The notes under the pieces: generated by a model
Seen by the model: the letters and a program-made list of their open reading frames with translations, nothing else
What the model was told of the DNA's origin: nothing
The model's database searches: none
Made by a program: the position numbers and the translations under genes
In this document: positions 1 to 6,708 of the stretch, piece by piece
Position numbering within the stretch: the stretch's first letter is position 1
How the letters are laid out: each line of letters starts with the position of its first letter
Assembly: GCA_036521995.1 (NCBI GenBank)
Contig: DATDGR010000043.1
Span: 1 to 29,764, forward strand
DNA: 29,764 nucleotides
Source: Gp13-AA77 sp036521995
Lineage (GTDB): Bacteria > Acidobacteriota > Terriglobia > UBA7540
Reading direction: 5' to 3'

Positions 1-2
1 AA

Positions 3-2609
3 GAGCTGGCACGCGTCTTTCGCCGCAGCCGCGAGCTGCTAGAACAGGCCGGCTGCACGAGCTTCGGCAGCTTGATCAGCGAGACGCTGCGCCTATGGGA
101 TCGGGAGCCGGCCGTGCTGGCCAGGCTCCGCGAGCGGTTCAGGTTTGTCCTGGTCGACGAGTTTCAGGATTCGAACTACGCACAGATGGAGCTCCTGAAG
201 CGTCTGGTGGCCCCTCCGTGCGACATCACGGCCGTCGGCGACGATGACCAGGCCATCTACCGGTTCCGGGGCGCCTCGCACGGCGCCTTTCAGATGTTTC
301 ACCGCGCCTTTCCCGGCCATCGCACCGTCTACTTGAACCGGAACTACCGTTCCAGCCGCCGGATCCTGCGCGCCAGCCAGACCGTAATCGTGAAGAACGA
401 GGGCCGCTATGACTTGAAGCCTCCGCTCCGAACCGAGAACTCGGACGGAGCGCGCGTGCATCTGGTGGAGTCTCCCGACGACCGGAGCGAAGCCGGGTGG
501 GTGGCGGACGAGGTCGAACGCCTAGCGCAGCGCGGCGCGCGGCTTGGCGACATGGCCGTGCTCTATCGCGGGCACCTGCATCGCGAAGGACTGGTTTCGG
601 AGTTCCGCCGCCGTGAAATCCCGTTCGACATTCGCGGCTTGTCGATCCTCCGAACCGCCATGGTCCGCGATCTGGTGTCGTTTCTTCGCCTCATTCAGTC
701 GCCGCACCACAACGTCAGCCTGACGCGCGTGCTGCTGGCTCCTCGCTGGAAGTTCCCCGAAGAGCTGGCCCTGGATGCTTGCCGGCGTGCCAGCCAGGCG
801 CGCTCCTCTCTATACACGGCGATTCGCGCCACAAGACAGACCCTGTTCGCAGCTGATCTCCGGCGCACCGGCTGGGAGGAGCTCGAGAGCTTCCTCGGCC
901 GCCTGCGCGAGGCCGCCTGGATGGCCCCGGTGACGGTGCTCTTCGATCGCCTGATCGAGGGATTGGGCCTTACTCATCTTGTTCAGGGCGGCCGTGGGCG
1001 CGACCGGGACTCCGTGATGGCCTTCCGTAAATTCCTGGAGGCCTGGGAGCAGAAGAACGAGACTGGGAGTTCAAGGCCGCCCGAAGACGAGTCTAATGGC
1101 CTGCGAACCGCGCTCGACGAGTTCATGGAGTATTTCCAGTACTTTATTGAAGCCGGCGGTCAAGTCGAAGCGCCGGAGCCGCCCCAGGGCTCGAACTCAG
1201 TGCAGATGATGACGGTGCACGCTGCCAAGGGGCTGGAGTTTCCGATCGTCTTCGTGCTGAGCGTGGCCCGCCAGCGCTTCCCCAGCACCGAAAGGAGGCC
1301 GGTCATCGAGTTCCCGGACGCCCTCCGCAAAGGTCCCCCGGCTCCCCGTGGCATCCACCTTCAAGAGGAGCGCCGATTGTTTTACGTGGCCATGACTCGG
1401 GCGCGCGAGCGGCTGTACGTCTCCACCTACGGCAAGTCAGGGCGTAAGCAGCCTGTCTTCGTCGAGGACCTGCTCTCCGACCACGTGGTGGAAGCCCAAG
1501 ACATCGAGCGCATCAAGGCGGCGGCGGTTGAGGGTCAATCGACTGCCGTTCGTTCGGCAGCGTCGCAGACGGGAGCAGGCTCGCGGACCGGAGCGGTGGC
1601 GCATCCGAACAGTGGTTTCGGTCGCGTTCCGACCTCGAAACGCAATCCAAATGAGAACGGCCAAGGTAATCTCTTCCCTGACGAGCAAGATACCGCGGCC
1701 TGGCTTCATCCTGACCTTGAAAAGTGGGCCCGGAGGCCGGTGGGTGGCGCGGAGGAACCGGGACGCCTGCCCGTATTGAGCGCAACCGCCATCGAGACGT
1801 ACCAGACCTGTCCGCTTCGATTCAAGTTTCAACACCTCCTTAAGATTCAGACGGCACCGCAAGCCCAGCTCACTTTTGGGGCCGTGATGCATGAGAGCGT
1901 CCGGCACTACTTCAGGCTGCGCCAGGAAGGAGCTCCGCGCTTTGAAGACGTGGAGCGCTTCTACCTTCATGCCTGGAAGGACGCGGGCTTCCAGGACAAT
2001 GATCATGCCGAGCAGGCCAAGCGAACGGGGCTCGACCAGCTTCGCGAATTTGTCACCTTGCACAACGCGCTGCCATCTCCCCAACAAGCAATCAGCGAGC
2101 AGGGCTTCAGCTTCGAGGTGCATGGCGTGAGGGTGCAAGGGCGAATCGATCAAGTTCAAACCCTGGTTCCTGAGGGCGTTGCGGAGGACGGTGCTCCGCC
2201 AGCGCGGAACGACTCGCGGTCTAGAGACGTTTTTCTGCTCCAGGAAGCCCGGCTGGACCAGCCGGCCCCTCCGTCGGCGCCTGCAGAAGGGTCGGAAGTA
2301 GAATTAATTGATTTCAAGACGGGGCGGCCCAAGTCGCAAAAGGACGCGGACACCAGCTTGCAGCTCTCCGTATACGCGCTCGCGGCCGAGCGGGCGCTTG
2401 GACTGCGCCCCTCGCGGCTGACATTCTACAATCTGACGAATAACCAGGCCGTCTCTACGATCCGCACGGAAAAGGATTTGGACGACGTGGTGAGAGAAAT
2501 CCGTGAGGTGGCCGGCGCCGTCCGCGAGGGACGGTTTGAGCCGTCGCCCGGCTACGCCTGCCGTCGCTGTGAGTACGCGGCGATATGCCCGGCGCAGGAG
2601 GAAAGGTAG
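3..2609 (+). CDS. UvrD/PcrA-family ATP-dependent DNA helicase with C-terminal PD-(D/E)XK Fe-S nuclease domain (5' partial)
   Basis: A superfamily 1 helicase fused to a RecB/AddB-type nuclease, expected to unwind and trim DNA ends in repair. The frame is open to the left edge, so the Walker A region and true start lie outside; the TTG at 72 is not a real start. Numbering from that TTG, motif II (DEFQDS) is near residue 30, a motif III-like segment (GDDDQAIYRFRGA) near 56-68, motif V (TVHAAKGLEF) near 380 and motif VI (YVAMTRARERLYV) near 437. The nuclease part runs from about 569 (LSATAIETYQTCPLRF) through the active-site segment LIDFKTG near 745 to the end. One cysteine at CPLRF and three in CRRCEYAAIC near 829-838 match the four-cysteine iron-sulfur 'staple' of AddB-type nucleases. 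rmuC follows 61 bp downstream on the same strand. Helicase and nuclease calls are firm; the exact pathway is not. Confidence 0.9.
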   Translation, partial: ELARVFRRSRELLEQAGCTSFGSLISETLRLWDREPAVLARLRERFRFVLVDEFQDSNYAQMELLKRLVAPPCDITAVGDDDQAIYRFRGASHGAFQMFHRAFPGHRTVYLNRNYRSSRRILRASQTVIVKNEGRYDLKPPLRTENSDGARVHLVESPDDRSEAGWVADEVERLAQRGARLGDMAVLYRGHLHREGLVSEFRRREIPFDIRGLSILRTAMVRDLVSFLRLIQSPHHNVSLTRVLLAPRWKFPEELALDACRRASQARSSLYTAIRATRQTLFAADLRRTGWEELESFLGRLREAAWMAPVTVLFDRLIEGLGLTHLVQGGRGRDRDSVMAFRKFLEAWEQKNETGSSRPPEDESNGLRTALDEFMEYFQYFIEAGGQVEAPEPPQGSNSVQMMTVHAAKGLEFPIVFVLSVARQRFPSTERRPVIEFPDALRKGPPAPRGIHLQEERRLFYVAMTRARERLYVSTYGKSGRKQPVFVEDLLSDHVVEAQDIERIKAAAVEGQSTAVRSAASQTGAGSRTGAVAHPNSGFGRVPTSKRNPNENGQGNLFPDEQDTAAWLHPDLEKWARRPVGGAEEPGRLPVLSATAIETYQTCPLRFKFQHLLKIQTAPQAQLTFGAVMHESVRHYFRLRQEGAPRFEDVERFYLHAWKDAGFQDNDHAEQAKRTGLDQLREFVTLHNALPSPQQAISEQGFSFEVHGVRVQGRIDQVQTLVPEGVAEDGAPPARNDSRSRDVFLLQEARLDQPAPPSAPAEGSEVELIDFKTGRPKSQKDADTSLQLSVYALAAERALGLRPSRLTFYNLTNNQAVSTIRTEKDLDDVVREIREVAGAVREGRFEPSPGYACRRCEYAAICPAQEER

Positions 2610-2670
2610 GGTCTGAGGGTGTCGCGGGACTCGCGGCGGGATTGCTCTTCGCACGACTCGGGATAGACCT

Positions 2671-4110
2671 ATGAATGATTTGATGTTCGCCGCCGTCGGC
2701 CTTGCGGTTGGGATCATTGGGGCCTGGATGGTAGCTTCGAGCCGTCTTCGCAAAGCCGACCATCGCGCCGTGGCTGCCGAGATTGGCGCCGAGGCGATGC
2801 GGCTTCAGCAGGAAGCCGACCGGCAGGAGATCCTCAAGCTGAGGGACAAGCTGGAAATGGAGCAGCACGCCCGGACGGCGGCGGAGACTTTACTTGAGGC
2901 GGAACGGAAAGCCCTCGAACAACAGCAGCGGCTGTTAAATGACGCTCAGACTAAGCTCGCTGAGAGCTTCAAGGCTCTCTCGGGAGACGTTCTGGCTTCG
3001 CAAAGCGAATCCTTCCTGCAACTCGCGCGCGAGAGCTTCAGCACTTTGCGCGCCCAGGCCAACGGTGAGCTGATGGCGCGTCATCAGGCGATTGAAGCGC
3101 TGGTGGGGCCTCTGGGTGAGTCACTAAAGGCCTCTGGCGACATGATTCGTGAGATGGAGAAGGCAAGGGCGGAGGCGTACGGGGCCCTGGGGAGCGAGAT
3201 CAGGAGTCTGCTGGCGGCGAACGAAACCTTGGAGAGGGAAACCGGGAACCTGGCGGCAGCGCTTAAGGGAGGATCCCAGGTGCGGGGCCGCTGGGGCGAA
3301 ATGACCCTGCGGCGAGCCGTGGAGCTCGCCGGAATGTCCGAGCACTGTGATTTCAGCGAGCAGGCGACGCTGCAGGACGCGGGCGGGCGCTCTCGCCCCG
3401 ACATGACGGTGCACTTGGCCGGCGGCCGGCGCATTGCCGTGGACGCCAAGGCCCCGCTGCAATCGTTTCTGGAGGCCATGAGCGCCACTCGTGAGGTCGA
3501 TCGCCGCTCCGCCCTTGCGAACTACGGCCGCGTGGTGCGGGCGCATATGAACCAACTTGGAGCGAAGGCCTACTGGGATCAGCTTCAGCCGGCGCCGGAA
3601 CTGGTGGTCATGTTCCTGCCCGGGGACTCATTCTTGAGCGTGGCCCTGGCCCAGGAGCCCACATTGATCGAAGACAGCGCGCAGAAGCATGTGGTGATCG
3701 CCACGCCTACCACCTTGATCACCTTGCTGCACGCGGTGGCTTATGGGTGGCGGCAGGAACGAGTCGAGAAGAGTGCCAAGCAGATCAGCGAGCTCGGGCG
3801 GCAACTCTACGACCGTCTACGGGTTTTCATCAGCCATTTTGCCGAAGCCGGCTCCGGCCTGAAGAAAGCTGTGGACGCTTATAATCGGGCGGCGGGATCG
3901 CTGGAAAGCCGCGTCCTGACCGCGGCCCGAAACTTCAAGGAGCTGGGAGCAGCCGGCGGCGAGGATATCCCGGACATTGAGTACCTTGACGAGGAGCCGC
4001 GGGCTCTGCAATTTCCAGAGCCGCCGGAAGAGCCCTCGACCACGCCGGATTCCAACTCTCGGCTTGATCGGGTGCCTGCTGACGGCTCGGAAAGAACGCC
4101 CCAAAAATAA
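2671..4110 (+). CDS. rmuC: DNA recombination protein RmuC
   Basis: A 479-residue RmuC-family protein. The family is a membrane-anchored, predicted nuclease-like factor that limits inversion at short inverted repeats; its biochemical activity is poorly defined. An N-terminal hydrophobic segment (residues about 4-22, LMFAAVGLAVGIIGAWMV) is followed by a long charged coiled coil (about 35-115) and the conserved core. The core contains GGSQVRGRWGEMTLRRAVELAGM, a hallmark of the family, followed by VDAKAPLQSFLEA and FLPGDSFLSVAL. The C-terminal 40 residues are acidic and proline-rich and look disordered. The Shine-Dalgarno before the ATG is poor. It sits 61 bp after the helicase/nuclease gene, so the two repair genes may be co-transcribed. 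Its stop codon abuts a hairpin that belongs mainly to the opposite strand. Confidence 0.93.
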   Translation: MNDLMFAAVGLAVGIIGAWMVASSRLRKADHRAVAAEIGAEAMRLQQEADRQEILKLRDKLEMEQHARTAAETLLEAERKALEQQQRLLNDAQTKLAESFKALSGDVLASQSESFLQLARESFSTLRAQANGELMARHQAIEALVGPLGESLKASGDMIREMEKARAEAYGALGSEIRSLLAANETLERETGNLAAALKGGSQVRGRWGEMTLRRAVELAGMSEHCDFSEQATLQDAGGRSRPDMTVHLAGGRRIAVDAKAPLQSFLEAMSATREVDRRSALANYGRVVRAHMNQLGAKAYWDQLQPAPELVVMFLPGDSFLSVALAQEPTLIEDSAQKHVVIATPTTLITLLHAVAYGWRQERVEKSAKQISELGRQLYDRLRVFISHFAEAGSGLKKAVDAYNRAAGSLESRVLTAARNFKELGAAGGEDIPDIEYLDEEPRALQFPEPPEEPSTTPDSNSRLDRVPADGSERTPQK

Positions 4111-4139
4111 ATTCGGGGATGCATCGCTGCATCCCCGAA
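4103..4139 (-). terminator. Rho-independent terminator of the small minus-strand unit
   Basis: A perfect 12-bp stem (TTCGGGGATGCA paired with TGCATCCCCGAA, four-base loop) spans 4112-4139. On the minus strand it is followed by a T-rich tail (complement of 4103-4111). On the plus strand no T tract follows, so the polarity is minus. It lies 25 bp after the stop of the 11-codon ORF and directly abuts the rmuC stop codon. Confidence 0.85.
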
Positions 4140-4164
4140 CGTCCTGTCAGAAGCCTCAAGAAGC

Positions 4165-4200
4165 TTACCGCTTCTTCTTAGCTTTCTTCTTCGTTGCCAT
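4165..4200 (-). CDS. 11-residue lysine-rich leader-like peptide (MATKKKAKKKR)
   Basis: This short ORF encodes MATKKKAKKKR, with seven lysines and an arginine among eleven residues. No function is assigned. The case that it is translated rests on its signals. An AGGAG/GAGGAG Shine-Dalgarno (complement of 4207-4212) sits six bases before the ATG. A consensus sigma-70 promoter lies about 70 bp upstream, and a perfect terminator follows the TAA by 25 bp. The composition resembles the lysine-rich tails of H1-like nucleoid proteins, but the ORF is far shorter than those. It could be a nucleic-acid-binding micropeptide, a leader peptide whose AAG/AAA run senses charged tRNA-Lys, or the coding part of a dual-function small RNA of about 160 nt. 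I know of no homologue and rank the transcript as more certain than the peptide. Confidence 0.6.
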   Translation of the reverse strand: MATKKKAKKKR

Positions 4201-4220
4201 TCTATTCTCCTCTCAGATTT

Positions 4221-4248
4221 CAAAAATTTCCGCCGAATCAATCGGCGG
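4221..4248 (-). promoter_or_regulatory. Leader hairpin with U-tract (attenuator-like)
   Basis: On the minus strand a 7-bp GC-rich stem (CCGCCGA/TCGGCGG, five-base loop; 4230-4248) is followed by AAATTTTTG. It sits in the 5' leader between the promoter and the Shine-Dalgarno of the 11-codon ORF. It could be an intrinsic terminator acting as an attenuator, or a structure that stabilises the RNA end. Confidence 0.5.
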
Positions 4249-4267
4249 AGCGCGTTGTCAGTTTCAA

Positions 4268-4296
4268 TGTATAGTGAGTGTCGATTCGCTTGTCAA
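4268..4296 (-). promoter_or_regulatory. Sigma-70 promoter of the small minus-strand unit
   Basis: On the minus strand TTGACA (complement of 4291-4296) is separated by exactly 17 bp from TATACA (complement of 4268-4273). This is one of the best promoter matches in the window. Predicted start of transcription is near 4261. Confidence 0.8.
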
Positions 4297-4310
4297 GAAA
4301 AAAGTGAGTG
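4273..4310. repeat. Two AGTGAGTG copies 30 bp apart bracketing the -35 box
   Basis: AGTGAGTG occurs at 4273-4280, beside the -10 box, and at 4303-4310, just upstream of the -35 box. The period is 30 bp, close to three helical turns, which would suit a pair of operator half-sites. The second copy is also one arm of a small hairpin (4305-4319) followed on the minus strand by six T, so it may instead belong to a terminator that insulates the promoter. Confidence 0.4.
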
Positions 4311-4319
4311 CATCACTCA
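4298..4319 (-). terminator. Small terminator-like hairpin upstream of the micro-ORF promoter
   Basis: TGAGTG and CACTCA form a 6-bp stem with a three-base loop (4305-4319). On the minus strand a run of six T follows. It would stop read-through into the promoter at 4268-4296. The stem is short, so the call is tentative. Confidence 0.35.
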
Positions 4320-4551
4320 AAACAACTTCGTCCACCTGGGCTCTTTCGTCTCACACGGCATCAAAGTCAGGCGATGAGTTACACGGATGCCACCACTTGA
4401 GATCGTCTCTCTCGAGCCCTGAGGTGTCGACGGACCAAGGTAAACACCCAACCAGCCTGGCGCGGCCGGCACGGGGATAATGGTAACGCGCGACGCGGGA
4501 AGTGCATCATATCGAGGGTTCCTGTCGTCAGGGCGGATCAAGGGTCTCAAC

Positions 4552-5553
4552 ATGAAAATCATGAGTGGCGGGTGCAAGCGCGCGCTTTCCTTAGTCATTG
4601 GAGCTTGGCTTCTGGGGGTCGCCCCGTGCGTGGTCATGCCTTTCCAGACGGACCAGCAGACGGTTCCCAGCTCAGGGCAAACCCTGAAAGTTTCGGTGAA
4701 CGTCGTCAACGTGTACGCCGTCGTGCGCGACCACAAGCGCTTAGTACCCGATCTCTCCCAAGGTGATTTCGAGGTGACCGAGGATAATGCTCCTCAGGAG
4801 ATCAAGTATTTCTCGAAACAGACGGACACCCCCCTGACGCTGGTGCTAGCGGTCGATACCAGCCCGAGCCAGCAACGAGTGCTGCCGGCCGAGCAGGAAG
4901 CGTCGAAGCAGTTCGTAAATCAGGTTCTGCGCCCGAAGGACGCATTCGCCGTGCTCCATTTCGACGTCGAAGTCGAACTGCTGCAGGACTTCACCAGTAG
5001 CGCCCAATATCTCACGCGCGCCATTGACGTAACCGAGATCAATGGCGGCGGTGGCGGCCCGCTGCCAGGGACTTTCCCCACCACTGGAGGAGGAACCCAT
5101 CTTTACGACGCGGTCTACTTGGCCTCGCACGATATGCTGAGGAACGAAGCTGGCCGCAAAGTGATCATCCTCGTAACCGACGGAGAGGACGAGGGCAGCA
5201 GGGAAACACTCAACAACAGTCTGGAAACCGCGCAAAAGGCCGACGTCATCATCTACTCGATCCTTCTCGCCGACCGCGGGTTTTACGCTCGAGCTGGGGT
5301 GGGTTACAGTGGCGAGTCAGCCCTCAACAAGCTTTCCGGTGAGACCGGGGGCCGCGTGATCCGCGCGGACAACCCGCGTAACACCTCCGAGGCTTTCCAG
5401 GAGATCGCGGCCGAACTCCGCACGCAGTACTTGCTCGGCTATACGCCCACCAACAAGAACGCCGATGGTACTTTTCGCCACATCAAGGTCCGCACAAAGG
5501 ACGGACACTACGAAGTCCAGACCCGGCGCGGTTACTACGCACCATCTCAATAG
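4552..5553 (+). CDS. Secreted VWFA-related protein (paralogue 1)
   Basis: A 333-residue exported von Willebrand factor A protein of the acidobacterial type. The ATG at 4552 is preferred over the one at 4480 because AAGGG lies seven bases before it and the protein then opens with a basic stretch and hydrophobic signal peptide (residues about 9-30). A short N-terminal beta domain (VNVVNVYAVVRD... FEVTEDNAPQEIKYFSKQ) precedes the A domain. The A domain carries a complete MIDAS metal site: D102-S104-S106 (DTSPS), with TDGEDEGS further on. It ends with the family's typical RTQYLLGYTP and RRGYYAP strings. A glycine-rich loop (NGGGGGPLPG... TGGGTHLYDA) interrupts the fold before helix 3. The family probably mediates metal-dependent protein contacts outside the inner membrane; no ligand is known. 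It is convergent with paralogue 2. Confidence 0.88.
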   Translation: MKIMSGGCKRALSLVIGAWLLGVAPCVVMPFQTDQQTVPSSGQTLKVSVNVVNVYAVVRDHKRLVPDLSQGDFEVTEDNAPQEIKYFSKQTDTPLTLVLAVDTSPSQQRVLPAEQEASKQFVNQVLRPKDAFAVLHFDVEVELLQDFTSSAQYLTRAIDVTEINGGGGGPLPGTFPTTGGGTHLYDAVYLASHDMLRNEAGRKVIILVTDGEDEGSRETLNNSLETAQKADVIIYSILLADRGFYARAGVGYSGESALNKLSGETGGRVIRADNPRNTSEAFQEIAAELRTQYLLGYTPTNKNADGTFRHIKVRTKDGHYEVQTRRGYYAPSQ

Positions 5554-5554
5554 C

Positions 5555-5597
5555 GTTGGCCCCCCAAAAGCGCCGTTTTTGGCAGCGCCGGGGCAAC
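5555..5597. terminator. Inverted repeat between convergent VWFA genes
   Basis: GTTG-CCCC (5555-5563, one bulged base) pairs with GGGGCAAC (5590-5597), with T and A runs in the loop. It lies in the 77-bp gap between two convergent stop codons and may work as a bidirectional terminator, but neither side has a clean T tract. Confidence 0.3.
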
Positions 5598-5630
5598 TTC
5601 GGGATTCTTGCTACCCTGCGGACTCCCTCT

Positions 5631-6602
5631 CTACTTGTTGGGACTGGGAGCATAGTACCCGGCCTTGGCGCGAACCTTCATCCCCTTCTCGGCAGTCTCC
5701 AGTAGAATCGTCCTGAAAGTTCCGTCGTGGGCCTGATTGGTGGAAACGTAGGCCAAGCTGTACTGGCTCCGGAGCTCACGCGCAATCTCCTGGAAGCTCG
5801 AAGCCAGATCACTGGCCTCAAAAGGGAAGAACGCACGCCCTCCGGTCTGCTCAGCCAGGCGTATGAGAGTCTTGTCTCCCTGGCTGAGGCCATTCGGCAT
5901 CTTCCCCCCGGCCGTATTGGTGCCACTGTTATTGGTGCCGATAGCGAAGATAATGGCCTCCGAGTGCTGGGCCATGGACAAAGCCTCTTCGCGCGAGTGC
6001 TCGCTGGTATTGTCCTTGCCGTCGCTTACCACGATCAGGACGCGGCGCAGGTAAGGCTCAGGCGGCGGGGAGACTTGCATCTTCTGCTGGCAGGCATCGT
6101 AGATGGCGTCGAAAAGCGCCGTTGTCCCCCCGGCCGCAAGACCCCGGATGGCAGTCGAAAGCTTGTCCACATCATCGGTATAATCCTGCACAACCTGCGG
6201 TTCAACGTCGAAGCCGACCACGAAGGCCTGGTCCTGGCCAGGCCGCACGGCTTCGTTCAGAAAGTCAATGGCCGCCTCCTGCTCAAAGCGAAGGCGCTCA
6301 CGGACGCTGTTGCTCGTGTCGATCAGCACTCCGATGCGGAGCGGCAGGTCCGTCTCACGGCTGAAAAAACGGATGGTCTGAGCCTGCCTGTCCTCGAAGA
6401 TGCGGAAGTCGTCCTGCTTCAAGTCCAGGATCGTGTGATCCTTCTTGTCCGTGACCGTAAAGAGGACGTTGACGAGGTTCACCTCTCTCTTGATGGTCTC
6501 TGGGCCGGAGGAAGCCGTCTTCTGGGGTGGCGGAGTGTTCTGGCCGGCGGCCGGCAAAGCGCACAGCGCCACTAGAAAAGCAGCCGCGAAACATGTTTTC
6601 AT
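5631..6602 (-). CDS. Secreted VWFA-related protein (paralogue 2)
   Basis: A 323-residue exported VWFA-related protein. A clean signal peptide (MKTCFAAAFLVALCALPAAG, cleavage near residue 20) is followed by a proline-rich linker and the N-terminal beta domain (REVNLVNVLFTVTDKK, FRIFEDRQAQTIRFFSRETDLPL). The A domain has the MIDAS residues D95-S97-S99 (DTSNS) and VVSDGKDNTS. The protein ends with LRSQYSLAYVST and KAGYYAPSP, as in the other two copies. The glycine-rich loop of paralogues 1 and 3 is short here (AAGGTTALFDA). The start is firm: AGGAGG sits nine bases before the ATG, and a TTGCGC-17-TATAAT promoter lies just upstream, giving a leader of only about 15 bases. Confidence 0.9.
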   Translation of the reverse strand: MKTCFAAAFLVALCALPAAGQNTPPPQKTASSGPETIKREVNLVNVLFTVTDKKDHTILDLKQDDFRIFEDRQAQTIRFFSRETDLPLRIGVLIDTSNSVRERLRFEQEAAIDFLNEAVRPGQDQAFVVGFDVEPQVVQDYTDDVDKLSTAIRGLAAGGTTALFDAIYDACQQKMQVSPPPEPYLRRVLIVVSDGKDNTSEHSREEALSMAQHSEAIIFAIGTNNSGTNTAGGKMPNGLSQGDKTLIRLAEQTGGRAFFPFEASDLASSFQEIARELRSQYSLAYVSTNQAHDGTFRTILLETAEKGMKVRAKAGYYAPSPNK

Positions 6603-6623
6603 GACGGATTGCCTCCTGCGAAG

Positions 6624-6652
6624 ATTATAAGAACGGCTCTACGAAAGCGCAA
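6624..6652 (-). promoter_or_regulatory. Sigma-70 promoter of VWFA paralogue 2
   Basis: On the minus strand TTGCGC (complement of 6647-6652), a 17-bp spacer, and a perfect TATAAT (complement of 6624-6629). Predicted start near 6617, directly at the AGGAGG Shine-Dalgarno (complement of 6612-6617). Confidence 0.75.
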
Positions 6653-6708
6653 GGAAGGCTTCCAGCGAACAAGAACCCGTTCGCGAAAAAAACGGCGGCA
6701 GAAGACAA

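Noticed and set aside
5727..6575. A 282-codon plus-strand ORF
   Set aside because: Antisense of VWFA paralogue 2, which has promoter, AGGAGG and signal peptide.
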